Of a DNA stretch of 64,000 nucleotides, positions 1 through 7,617 are shown in pieces (within the stretch, counting starts at the first letter, position 1; each line of letters opens with the position of its first letter). The stretch is taken from assembly GCF_009727955.1 (NCBI RefSeq), contig NZ_WOBR01000004.1:807724-871723 (forward strand), given 5' to 3'. Origin of the DNA: Aliivibrio fischeri. GTDB taxonomy: Bacteria; Pseudomonadota; Gammaproteobacteria; Enterobacterales; Vibrionaceae. Below the pieces are notes generated by a model that saw only the letters and a program-made list of their open reading frames with translations, was not told the origin of the DNA and did not search any database. The translations under genes and the position numbers were made by a program.

Positions 1-821
1 AAACGCTGAATATTTAATGCCATGATACGTACACGCTCTTTCGCTGTCATATTGAGCCAATGTAAGGTTTTAGGGCCGATTATCCCATCTTGTTTTAAAC
101 CATGCCTTTTCTGAAATTCTTTAATAATTAAAACCAAGGATGAATCATAATGATCATTACTTTGCCTTAATAACATGTCTGCTTCCTGATGATTAATTTC
201 ACCAGAAACTTGTAAACGATAAATAATGGCGTTCACATCAGTGAGTTGGTTTGGTCTAATCAAGCGTTCTTTAATGAATACACTTTCACTGTCTTCATAG
301 GGTTGATAATAATGAAATAGACGCTGATAGAGCTCCTCATATTGATCAGAGCTAGGTCGCAAAGCATGAGTAAAACTCACTAAATCACGTTCTTCAATTG
401 CTTTTGTTATTCCTTTGATTGTTTCAGATTGTGGTTTAGGTAATGATGCTTCTATTCGCCCACCAAAAAACCATTTCTTCCCTTTTGCTGAAACACTGGA
501 TTGATAGGTTCTGAGATAAATTAATGTATCGGTTGCTAAAATATCGTACTCAACACCATCCATTCCTTGTAATTGATAGTAACGAGCAGTGACAGAGTCA
601 TTTAATTGGGCTAATGCCAAAAGTGCGAGTTGATTCTCAAGGTATTTTCTTGCTAATGGAGACTTCCACTTTAAAGTATCATCGCTATAAAGGTGCTGGG
701 TTATTTCAGGGTAAAAAAGTTGTTCTTGATAATACTCTATGTAGGTATCAATCAAAGCGGCATGAATAGGCTTGCATAAAGAGGAAAAAAGCACAAAAAG
801 AATAATTATCAATCGTCCCAT
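1..821 (-). CDS. ldtD: L,D-transpeptidase LdtD (YcbB)-type, N-terminal part
   Basis: The gene runs off the left edge; 273 residues are visible and the catalytic YkuD domain lies outside the window. The protein begins with a hydrophobic signal sequence (about residues 1-20, ending near HAA). It then has a long alpha-helical region and, at about 225-270, a peptidoglycan-binding-like domain with the signature LIIKEFQKRHGLKQDGIIG followed by GPKTLHWLN. This order (signal, helical domain, PGBD, then YkuD) is that of YcbB/LdtD enzymes, which make 3-3 crosslinks in periplasmic peptidoglycan. The start is the ATG at 821, directly before the signal sequence. The family call rests on the PGBD and layout, since the CxxxxxxR active-site motif cannot be seen here. 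Confidence 0.78.
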   Translation of the reverse strand, partial: MGRLIIILFVLFSSLCKPIHAALIDTYIEYYQEQLFYPEITQHLYSDDTLKWKSPLARKYLENQLALLALAQLNDSVTARYYQLQGMDGVEYDILATDTLIYLRTYQSSVSAKGKKWFFGGRIEASLPKPQSETIKGITKAIEERDLVSFTHALRPSSDQYEELYQRLFHYYQPYEDSESVFIKERLIRPNQLTDVNAIIYRLQVSGEINHQEADMLLRQSNDHYDSSLVLIIKEFQKRHGLKQDGIIGPKTLHWLNMTAKERVRIMALNIQR

Positions 822-880
822 ATCAGCACCTATTACATGATTGGTATATATTGATCTTAGACTTCATTACGCAAATAGCA

Positions 881-912
881 AAAAAGCCAGTTGAATAACA
901 ACTGGCTTTAAA
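881..912 (-). terminator. Terminator of the amidohydrolase gene
   Basis: An 11-bp perfect stem (883-893 with 899-909) around a 5-base loop, followed on the minus strand by a run of T. It lies 22 bases past the stop of the amidohydrolase gene. Confidence 0.85.
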
Positions 913-933
913 CAAACATTTTCTTATTAAAGA

Positions 934-2343
934 TTATTGAACAACTTCACCACTATCGATAACAGTTTTACGAACAACCTTTGTAAATTCAATCAGTTCT
1001 TTACGGATTTCATCTTCATTAACCGTTAATAGTTCACGATCTTTCATCAGAATTTCACCATCCACAATTGTATGGCGAACATTCCCTGAGTTAGCAGAGT
1101 AAACTAACGCTGAATATGGGTTGTAAACTGGTAACATATTTGGTGCTTTGGTATCTACCACAATGATATCCGCTAATTTCCCAACTTCTAACGAGCCTAT
1201 CTTATCTTCCATATGTAATGCTTTTGCTGCACCCATTGTCGCCATATCAATGACTTTTAACGGTGGCATTGCTGCACGATCTTTATTCACCAGTTTATGA
1301 ACTTTCGCTACTTGGTTAAACTCATCAATAATGCTTAGTGTGTTACCTGACATTGGGCCGTCTGTACCTAAACCAATGCGCACGTCTTCATCGTACATTT
1401 TCAGTGCTGGTGATACCCCTTTCGCAGACTTAATGTTTGCACTCATATTGTGAGCAACACCCATATCCGCTTCTTTTACTAACTCAATATCTTTGTCATC
1501 AATTAAGATCATATGAGCGCCAATCAGGTTCTTATTAAGCGCTCCAATGCTGTGCATATACTCAACTGGAGACATCCCATTTGAACGCTCAGCAATCACT
1601 TCCTCTTCACGATGAGATTCTGCTAAATGAATCATAACAGGAACATCTAGCTCTAATGATAACTTGGCAATTTTTTGTAATGTTTCAGTAGTATTTGTAT
1701 ATGGAGCATGAGGAGCAAACGCTGGTGTAATACGAGGGTGATCTTTATATTCCTCGATAAAATTTAGAGCGTATTGAATACCCTCATCGGCATTTGCAGC
1801 ATCAGCAACAGGGAATTTAATAACACTCTCACCTAAAATTGCACGCATACCAATCTTATCGACTGTTTTTGCAACTTCATCTTCAAAATAGTACATGTCA
1901 GCATAAGTGGTCACCCCACCTTTTACCATTTCGACATTACCTACATTAGCACCGATACGAACCATGTCTCGCGATACTAATTTCTTTTCTAGAGGGAATA
2001 TATAACGGTGTAAACGGTCAGGAACATCATCACCTAATGAACGGAAAACCGTCATTGAAGCATGCGTATGAGTGTTAATTAAACCTGGAAGTACAATATC
2101 ACCATCCACATCTAATGTGGTTTTCGCTGAGTATTTTTTAGCAAGTTCTTCTGTACCTACCGCTAAAATTTTATTGCCTTTAATCACGACAACACCATTT
2201 TCATAAACGTCTTTTGCAGCGTTCATTGTCAGTACTGTTGCGTCAGTGATCATTAAGTCTGCTTGTTGTGCAGAAGCAGCAGAAAAAGAAAATAATGAGC
2301 TTGCTGCAACGGCTGCAGCGACTAGCGATTTTCGTAAATACAT
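934..2343 (-). CDS. Periplasmic amidohydrolase (MTA/SAH deaminase-like, TRZ/ATZ family)
   Basis: A 469-residue metal-dependent hydrolase with an N-terminal signal peptide (about 1-25, cleavage after SAA-SA), so it should act in the periplasm. Amidohydrolase metal ligands are visible: HTH at 92-94, H239 with E242 in HLAES, H277 and D328 in GTDGP. The closest named relatives by pattern are the 5-methylthioadenosine/S-adenosylhomocysteine and guanine/atrazine-type deaminases, which are normally cytoplasmic. The true substrate is unknown. The gene is divergent from a dicarboxylate/amino-acid symporter with a 430-bp shared upstream region. Export plus an adjacent transporter suggests the enzyme trims an external substrate whose product is imported; this is inference. 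Confidence 0.75.
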   Translation of the reverse strand: MYLRKSLVAAAVAASSLFSFSAASAQQADLMITDATVLTMNAAKDVYENGVVVIKGNKILAVGTEELAKKYSAKTTLDVDGDIVLPGLINTHTHASMTVFRSLGDDVPDRLHRYIFPLEKKLVSRDMVRIGANVGNVEMVKGGVTTYADMYYFEDEVAKTVDKIGMRAILGESVIKFPVADAANADEGIQYALNFIEEYKDHPRITPAFAPHAPYTNTTETLQKIAKLSLELDVPVMIHLAESHREEEVIAERSNGMSPVEYMHSIGALNKNLIGAHMILIDDKDIELVKEADMGVAHNMSANIKSAKGVSPALKMYDEDVRIGLGTDGPMSGNTLSIIDEFNQVAKVHKLVNKDRAAMPPLKVIDMATMGAAKALHMEDKIGSLEVGKLADIIVVDTKAPNMLPVYNPYSALVYSANSGNVRHTIVDGEILMKDRELLTVNEDEIRKELIEFTKVVRKTVIDSGEVVQ

Positions 2344-2772
2344 GGGTCAACTCGTTATTAATAAAATTGACAGGAATGGTATACGTTATTGCTTTTATAT
2401 CAAGATCATTGTGATTAATTGATATGGCACACATCACAGTTTCCTTTAAATCTTGAATTCACTCGCAGCAAGATGTCACATTTACGTGACATACAACACA
2501 TAAATGAGAGTTAATTTTACCATTCAAAAGTCCTTTTATAACGTAAAGCTATATCAAACCACTTCTTATAAGTAATTGGTTTTCTTATTTCTTATTGTTT
2601 AGTTGCTCAATAAGCATACAAAACTACGCTTCTCTCTCGTAAAGATCAGACGTTATTTTTTTCTTTTAAATATATTAACAATATGTAAACATCCTGTTGA
2701 ATTCTCAGTCAATAGAGAAACGTTATAGAAATCACATATTAGTGAACACAATATCCGGAGTAAAGGAAAATT
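2344..2772. promoter_or_regulatory. Divergent intergenic region, amidohydrolase/symporter
   Basis: This 429-bp AT-rich spacer separates two divergent genes and should hold both promoters. The only notable element is the palindrome ATGTCAC-N6-GTGACAT at 2473-2492. No ORF with a convincing ribosome-binding site was seen. The symporter has a good Shine-Dalgarno (CCGGAGTAAAGG) just before its ATG. Confidence 0.5.
2473..2492. promoter_or_regulatory. Perfect 7-bp inverted repeat, candidate operator
   Basis: ATGTCAC and GTGACAT flank a 6-base spacer. The geometry is that of a homodimeric repressor/activator site. It resembles but does not match the CRP consensus (TGTGA-N6-TCACA), because positions 4-5 of each arm are swapped. 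It lies 130 bp upstream of the amidohydrolase start and 281 bp upstream of the symporter start. The cognate regulator is not identified. Confidence 0.4.
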
Positions 2773-4056
2773 ATGAAAAAGTCACTTTCCAGTAAAATTT
2801 TTATAGGTTTATTCGCAGGCCTATTAATAGGTACTGCTATTCAATATATGTTTAATGGCATTGCTTTTTTTGATTCATTTATATTAGGAGCTGCCGAAGG
2901 CGTTGGTGGGATGTTTGTCTCTCTAATTAAACTTCTTGTTGTTCCTCTTGTTTATGTTTCGATAGTTTGTGGCATCGTTGAATTAAAAGACATTGCCTCT
3001 TTTGGTCGCCTTGGTGGTAAAACTTTTGCTCTTTACCTTATTAACACCATCATTGCGATTGCTGCTGCGTTAACAGTAGGTATGATATTTGCGCCAGGTG
3101 CTGATGCAAATTTAGCAGGAACGATTGCTGCTGGTACAGTTGAGTTAAAAGCAACAGAAACACCTGATATATTTTCTCTTATCACAAATATAGTACCGAG
3201 CAACCCTATTCAAGCGTTTGCAAATGGAGACATGCTACAAATCATCTTTATGGCTATCCTTACTGGTCTAGCTATTCAGGCTCTTGATCACCGCGGCGGC
3301 CCTGCAATTAAGACCTTTAAAGTTGCGAATGAAATCATGATGAAGCTCATTAGTTTAGTGATGAGCCTTGCTCCTTACGGCGTATTCGCACTTATGATTC
3401 AATTAGGTGCTACTTTAGATGCAAATACATTAATGTCAGTAGCAGGCTATGTAGCTCTTGTTATTACTATGCTTGTATTCTGGATTTTTGTTTTCTATCC
3501 AATAATGGTAGGTCTAACAACTGGTATTTCGCCAAAAACATTTTTACGTGCCGTTCGCGAGCAGATTCTATTCTCTCTATCAACAGCAAGTTCAAATGCA
3601 ACAATTCCTGTAACAATGCGTACATTGACAGAGAAGTTAAACGTCTCTAAATCCGTTGCTGGTTTTGGTGTTCCACTTGGTGCAACAATGAACATGTCAG
3701 GCGTATCTATCTATATCGCTCTTGCTGCTATCTTTGTTGCAAATGCATTTGGGCAACCTATTAATTCAGCTGACTTATTCACTCTTGGCTTTACTATCCT
3801 ATTACTTTCTATTGGTGCTGGTGGTGTTCCTGGCGGTGGCGTTGTTATGGTTGGTGTTATCTTGCACCAATTAGGACTTCCACCAGAAGGATTAGCAATT
3901 GTTGCTGCCGTTGACCGTATTAACGATATGTTCTGTACTTCATCAAATGTGGTTGGTGATACCGCGGTAAATACCATTGTTGCAAAATCAGAAGGCGAAA
4001 TCGCAGAAACAGAAGTTGAAGATGGGGCGACATTCGCTCAAACAATGAGAAATTAA
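2773..4056 (+). CDS. Dicarboxylate/amino-acid:cation symporter (DAACS family)
   Basis: A 427-residue inner-membrane secondary transporter of the GltP/DctA/SstT family, which couples uptake of glutamate, aspartate, C4-dicarboxylates or neutral amino acids to Na+ or H+. Family signatures are present: the serine-rich re-entrant hairpin SSNATIPVTM (about 273-282), NMSGVSIY, the GVPGGGVVMVG loop and the substrate-binding DRINDMFCTSSNVVGD stretch near 380. Length is normal for the family. Substrate cannot be fixed from sequence by eye. It is divergent from the periplasmic amidohydrolase and followed by its own terminator, so it is probably monocistronic. Confidence 0.9.
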   Translation: MKKSLSSKIFIGLFAGLLIGTAIQYMFNGIAFFDSFILGAAEGVGGMFVSLIKLLVVPLVYVSIVCGIVELKDIASFGRLGGKTFALYLINTIIAIAAALTVGMIFAPGADANLAGTIAAGTVELKATETPDIFSLITNIVPSNPIQAFANGDMLQIIFMAILTGLAIQALDHRGGPAIKTFKVANEIMMKLISLVMSLAPYGVFALMIQLGATLDANTLMSVAGYVALVITMLVFWIFVFYPIMVGLTTGISPKTFLRAVREQILFSLSTASSNATIPVTMRTLTEKLNVSKSVAGFGVPLGATMNMSGVSIYIALAAIFVANAFGQPINSADLFTLGFTILLLSIGAGGVPGGGVVMVGVILHQLGLPPEGLAIVAAVDRINDMFCTSSNVVGDTAVNTIVAKSEGEIAETEVEDGATFAQTMRN

Positions 4057-4086
4057 TTATAATTTAGTCACTTAAGTAACGATAAT

Positions 4087-4118
4087 GGGAGAGCAATCAC
4101 GGCTCTCCCTTTTTATTT
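4087..4118 (+). terminator. Terminator of the symporter gene
   Basis: GGGAGAGC and GCTCTCCC form a GC-rich 8-bp stem with a 7-base loop, followed by TTTTTATTT. It lies 30 bases after the stop codon. Confidence 0.9.
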
Positions 4119-4169
4119 ATGAACAAAGCAATTATAATGAATCGCCTTTTTATTTAACATTTTATATTT

Positions 4170-4682
4170 ATGAACCCTCATTTATTTACATTTATTCTGT
4201 TACTTTCTCTTATTCCTTTCAGAACAAGTGCAGAGTCTCTATCACTTTACTCAATGAATACCGGTTCTTTCTTGTATCATTTAGTGCCATACGATCCTGA
4301 TTCACACCAGTACTTTGGAAATCAGTATTTTTCTATCGAACGTAAATTTAGCGAAGAATCAGATTACAGTTTAATGGTTGGTACTTTTTTAAATAGCCAA
4401 GCTAACCGCTGTATGCTTATTGGTGTACGTAAAGATTGGTATCAAGTTAACGATAAAGTCGTGATCAAAGGGATTTATTCTTATGCCGGTGAGTTTTTCT
4501 TTGATGCATTCGATGATTGTGGCGATGGAGGTATTTATAAAACATCCAAAGAAAAATTTGGTGTTGGATTTGCCCCTTACATATATCACGCCGCTCAATA
4601 TAATTTAACAGACTATTTTGGCGTTGAAGCCGGTTTCATCTTACCCGGAATTATCGTGATGAGTATGCAATGGAGCTTTTAA
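4170..4682 (+). CDS. Small exported protein, probably outer-membrane beta-barrel
   Basis: A 170-residue protein of unrecognised family. Residues 1-21 form a signal peptide (cleavage near TSA-ES). The rest is rich in alternating aromatic/polar strands and ends in QWSF, the terminal-phenylalanine signature of proteins inserted by the Bam complex. Two cysteines in the middle (around 73 and 113) could form a disulfide. The start was chosen because it opens the signal peptide; the ribosome-binding site is weak. The size suits an 8-stranded barrel (PagP/OmpX/OmpW class), but no family motif was recognised. Confidence 0.55.
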   Translation: MNPHLFTFILLLSLIPFRTSAESLSLYSMNTGSFLYHLVPYDPDSHQYFGNQYFSIERKFSEESDYSLMVGTFLNSQANRCMLIGVRKDWYQVNDKVVIKGIYSYAGEFFFDAFDDCGDGGIYKTSKEKFGVGFAPYIYHAAQYNLTDYFGVEAGFILPGIIVMSMQWSF

Positions 4683-4690
4683 CTCTACAA

Positions 4691-4720
4691 AAAAACCACT
4701 GAGTAGTCAGTGGTTTTTTT
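4691..4720. terminator. Bidirectional terminator
   Basis: A 12-bp stem (AAAAACCACTGA with its complement) around a 4-base loop, with A- and T-runs on both sides. It serves the convergent genes for the small exported protein (+) and yehS (-). Confidence 0.9.
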
Positions 4721-4753
4721 ATTCATTCTCTATTAGATAGAGAGCTTATATAA

Positions 4754-5233
4754 TTACTTAGCTTCTTCTGTTGATTCGCCACGTAAATTTTGTTGTACAG
4801 CTTGTAAGAAGTTACGTAATACTTGATCTTTACACACACGGTAATGCTTATGATCTGATTTACGGAAGAAAGCACTTAACTCATGCTTACTTAAACGGAA
4901 GTTAACTAATTTTAGAAGATCTAAAACCTCATCAGCTTTAAGGTTTAAAGCAATTTGTAGTTTCTTCAGAATAATGTTGTTTGTTAACTTTTCTTCAGGC
5001 TTTGGTTGTTCGCCTTCACGCTTACCACGTTTATCGTTAATTAAACCATTTAAGAACGTTGCTAATTGTACATCTTGACAGCTTTTGTAATCTTTATCGT
5101 CATCAGCTTTCAACCAGTTACATACTTCTTCACGAGTTACTTTCAGATCAGCTGCAGCAAACAATGCAATCATTTTTGAATCGTTGAAATCGAATGTGTA
5201 GCGAATGCGTCGTAGAATGTCGTTATTAGTCAA
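4754..5233 (-). CDS. yehS: DUF1456 family protein YehS
   Basis: A 159-residue cytoplasmic protein made of two related DUF1456 repeats, each opening with an NNDIL/NNIIL-like motif (about 3-70 and 84-145). This matches E. coli YehS in length and pattern; its molecular role is not established. Translation most likely begins at a TTG at 5233: it follows AGGATCTACC at good spacing and lines up with the start of E. coli YehS. In E. coli yehS neighbours yehU/yehT (btsS/btsR); here btsS lies only about 2.4 kb away, so part of that neighbourhood is preserved. Confidence 0.85.
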   Translation of the reverse strand: MTNNDILRRIRYTFDFNDSKMIALFAAADLKVTREEVCNWLKADDDKDYKSCQDVQLATFLNGLINDKRGKREGEQPKPEEKLTNNIILKKLQIALNLKADEVLDLLKLVNFRLSKHELSAFFRKSDHKHYRVCKDQVLRNFLQAVQQNLRGESTEEAK

Positions 5234-5323
5234 GGTAGATCCTAAATGTATTAATTTAAATTAGGTGCAGACTATAACTTGTAATCATCTTTGGTAAAAG
5301 ATTTATGTGATCTATACATATAA

Positions 5324-5350
5324 AAAAACCCGAGAAAGTCTCGGGTTTTT
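5324..5350. terminator. Terminator between htpX and yehS
   Basis: A 12-bp perfect stem (5324-5335 with 5339-5350) with a 3-base loop and flanking A/T runs. It lies just after the htpX stop on the minus strand. Confidence 0.88.
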
Positions 5351-5366
5351 ATCTTCACATTAAAGA

Positions 5367-6242
5367 TTACATTTGACGAAGAGCGTCAATACGTTTCTCA
5401 AGAGGTGGGTGGCTCATTAGCAATTCAGTTAACGATTTTTTACCGTTAATACCAAATGCCATCATAGAACCTTCTAGCTGAGACTCCTGCCCCATACGTA
5501 AACGCTCAAGAGCTGCAATCATTTTTTGTTTGCCAACTAACTGAGCAGCACCTGCATCCGCATGGAATTCACGGTGACGGCTAAACCACATCGTTAAGAA
5601 GCTTGCTAAGAAGCCAAACGCTAACTCAAGTACAGTAGACACAATGAAGTACGTCATGAAACTTCCGCCTTCACCTTCGCCCTCTTCATCGCTTGATGTA
5701 AAGCCACTTACCGCATTAGCAATCATACGAGATAAGAAAATAACAAAGGTATTCACAACACCTTGCATTAACGTCATCGTGATCATATCACCATTCGCAA
5801 TGTGGCTAACTTCATGCGCTAATACCGCTTCAGCTTCATCACGAGTCATGCTGTGCAATAAACCTGTAGAAACAGCAACCAATGAATCATCACGCTTTGC
5901 ACCAGTAGCAAATGCGTTCATGTCTGGTGAATCGTAAATAGCAACCGTTGGCATACCAATACCAACTTGCTGAGCTTGACGAGAAACCGTTTCTAATAAC
6001 CAATGCTCTGTTTCATTGCGAGGCTGTTCAATTACCTCACCGCCCACAGAACGTAGTGCCATTGATTTCGACATCATTAATGAGATTAATGAACCACCAA
6101 AACCAAACAATACTGCCATTACCAATAAGCCAGATAAACTACCTTGTTGGATCCCCGTAACCGCGTAAACGATATTCAGAACAATACTGAATACAATCAT
6201 TACCGCTAAGTTTGTTGCTAAAAACAGCGCTATACGCTTCAT
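5367..6242 (-). CDS. htpX: Membrane zinc protease HtpX
   Basis: A 291-residue M48B metalloprotease of the inner membrane that degrades misfolded membrane proteins and overlaps with FtsH in function. Two N-terminal membrane segments (about 5-28 and 35-58) precede the zinc site HEVSH at 143-147. Two further hydrophobic segments lie near 155-175 and 190-215. Length is typical. A GGAG Shine-Dalgarno precedes the ATG. The family is often heat-shock or Cpx regulated; no such promoter was identified with confidence upstream. Confidence 0.95.
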   Translation of the reverse strand: MKRIALFLATNLAVMIVFSIVLNIVYAVTGIQQGSLSGLLVMAVLFGFGGSLISLMMSKSMALRSVGGEVIEQPRNETEHWLLETVSRQAQQVGIGMPTVAIYDSPDMNAFATGAKRDDSLVAVSTGLLHSMTRDEAEAVLAHEVSHIANGDMITMTLMQGVVNTFVIFLSRMIANAVSGFTSSDEEGEGEGGSFMTYFIVSTVLELAFGFLASFLTMWFSRHREFHADAGAAQLVGKQKMIAALERLRMGQESQLEGSMMAFGINGKKSLTELLMSHPPLEKRIDALRQM

Positions 6243-6554
6243 TTCTTTACTCCAATAATTAATTCAACCTGCTCATTTTTTGTATATCGTCTTATTGAGC
6301 AGACCCCTGATTATCGTTTCTAGCACGATAAATCAGGCATAACGATAAGATAATGTCATTTTCTATAAATACAAGGGTTTGACGCACTTTGATACACTTT
6401 CTTTATGCTTATTTACCTTTGCTCATGACTTTTTCCTTCGACAAATAAAAATCATTAATCGAGCGCCTTAGACTTTGGTCGTATTGTCATCATCTCCAAT
6501 TGGTTTTACTTTAGTGACTAATTCAATGATAGACGAAAAAATCAAGGATACGAC
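6243..6554. other. Intergenic region between htpX and the 53-aa gene
   Basis: This 312-bp divergent region should hold promoters for htpX (-) and the small gene (+). No strong -10/-35 pair, inverted repeat or further ORF was seen. Confidence 0.4.
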
Positions 6555-6716
6555 ATGGCTGAGCAAGAAACTCATTTGATGGCAATTGATATGCTTTGTT
6601 GCCACCTAGGAATATCAAAAGAAGAAGCAAAAGAACAATTAGGTATTTCCTCTTCTAATGATTTACAGCAACAAATTATGGAAACACAAGAAGCATTAAT
6701 GTCTTTAGACAAGTAA
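6555..6716 (+). CDS. Small protein of unknown function (53 aa)
   Basis: A 53-codon ORF with an AAGGA Shine-Dalgarno 7 bases before the ATG and its own strong terminator. That combination argues for a real gene. The product is soluble, acidic and mostly helical by eye. It contains MAIDMLCCHLGIS and a second helix rich in Gln/Glu. The spacing GIS...EEAKEQLGIS is slightly helix-turn-helix-like, but this is not a confident domain call. Its neighbours (htpX divergent, satP convergent) give no clear functional hint. Confidence 0.7.
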   Translation: MAEQETHLMAIDMLCCHLGISKEEAKEQLGISSSNDLQQQIMETQEALMSLDK

Positions 6717-6735
6717 GCAATTTCTTACAGACACA

Positions 6736-6767
6736 AAAAAGGCAGCTCTTTTATGAGCTGCCTTTTT
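6736..6767. terminator. Bidirectional terminator
   Basis: AAAAAGGCAGCTC pairs with GAGCTGCCTTTTT around a 6-base loop. It serves the 53-aa gene (+) and satP (-). Confidence 0.9.
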
Positions 6768-6783
6768 CATGGAAACTTAAAAC

Positions 6784-7371
6784 TTATGCAGTTACTGTTT
6801 CTGCTTTAGCTTTTACTTCACCAACAGGTAATACCGTACGACCGTACTCACCGTTAATTACTTGAGCCATAGAGAAGTACATTGCACTTAGACCACAGAA
6901 AAGACCAACGTAACCAGCTAAGTGGCCAATTACTACGCTACCTGTGAAATCACGAGCAGCAAGTAATGCAAATAATAATGTTAGAGAACCAAACACTACT
7001 TGTTTTGCACGTGGGTAGTTAAATGTACCTAAGAACAAGAAGAATGTTAGTACACCCCACATAGATAGGTACCAACCCATGAATGTAGCTGAAGTAGCTT
7101 GACCTAGGCCCATTTCAGGCATAAGGATAAGTGCAACTAGAGATAACCAGAAGAAACCGTACGAAGTAAACGCAGTCGTACCGAATGTGTTACCTTTTTT
7201 GTATTCCATGATGCCAGCAATCACTTGCGCAGTACCACCATAGAAGATACCCATAGCTAAAATAGCTGTGTTTAATGGGAAGAAACCAGCGTTGTGCAGA
7301 TTAAGTAGTACAGTTGTCATACCAAAAGCCATTAGGCCTAATGGTGCAGGGTTTGCAAGTTTGTTTGACAT
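6784..7371 (-). CDS. satP: Acetate/succinate transporter SatP (GPR1/FUN34/YaaH family)
   Basis: A 195-residue inner-membrane protein with six hydrophobic segments and the family signature NPAPLGLMAFGMTT at residues 7-20. SatP proteins carry out proton-coupled uptake of acetate and succinate. The length matches E. coli SatP (188 aa). A CRP-like site lies about 70 bp upstream, which fits a carbon-scavenging role. In Vibrionaceae acetate uptake matters after the acetate switch; that link is general knowledge, not read from this sequence. Confidence 0.92.
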   Translation of the reverse strand: MSNKLANPAPLGLMAFGMTTVLLNLHNAGFFPLNTAILAMGIFYGGTAQVIAGIMEYKKGNTFGTTAFTSYGFFWLSLVALILMPEMGLGQATSATFMGWYLSMWGVLTFFLFLGTFNYPRAKQVVFGSLTLLFALLAARDFTGSVVIGHLAGYVGLFCGLSAMYFSMAQVINGEYGRTVLPVGEVKAKAETVTA

Positions 7372-7439
7372 GCCGAAGCCTCAAAAAAAAGTGTAAAAAT
7401 TAAAAAGGTGTTTAGGTTTAGGCGCGCAGTTTATTTCCG

Positions 7440-7455
7440 GGTGATGAAGATCACA
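7440..7455 (-). promoter_or_regulatory. CRP-like site upstream of satP
   Basis: GGTGA-TGAAGA-TCACA matches nine of ten conserved positions of TGTGA-N6-TCACA. It is centred 76 bp upstream of the satP start codon. It could also act on the divergent btsS, whose start is 170 bp away. Confidence 0.6.
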
Positions 7456-7617
7456 ACCATCATTTATGAAATCTTACATTGCATTTATATAAATCTCATA
7501 AATAAGTCGTTTTATACAAACCATTAACAAGATTAACTTATATAACTTGCTTACTTAGACTCATCATTAATTTATGATTACACTATAGCCTCAGTCATTA
7601 TTTTAATAGGTAAACCA

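Noticed and set aside
2243-2437. Open frame overlapping the amidohydrolase signal-peptide region
   Set aside because: It is a reverse-register shadow without a credible start or domain, lying across the real gene and its upstream region.
4085-4300. Open frame ahead of the small exported protein
   Set aside because: It runs through the symporter terminator hairpin and overlaps the signal-peptide coding sequence out of frame.
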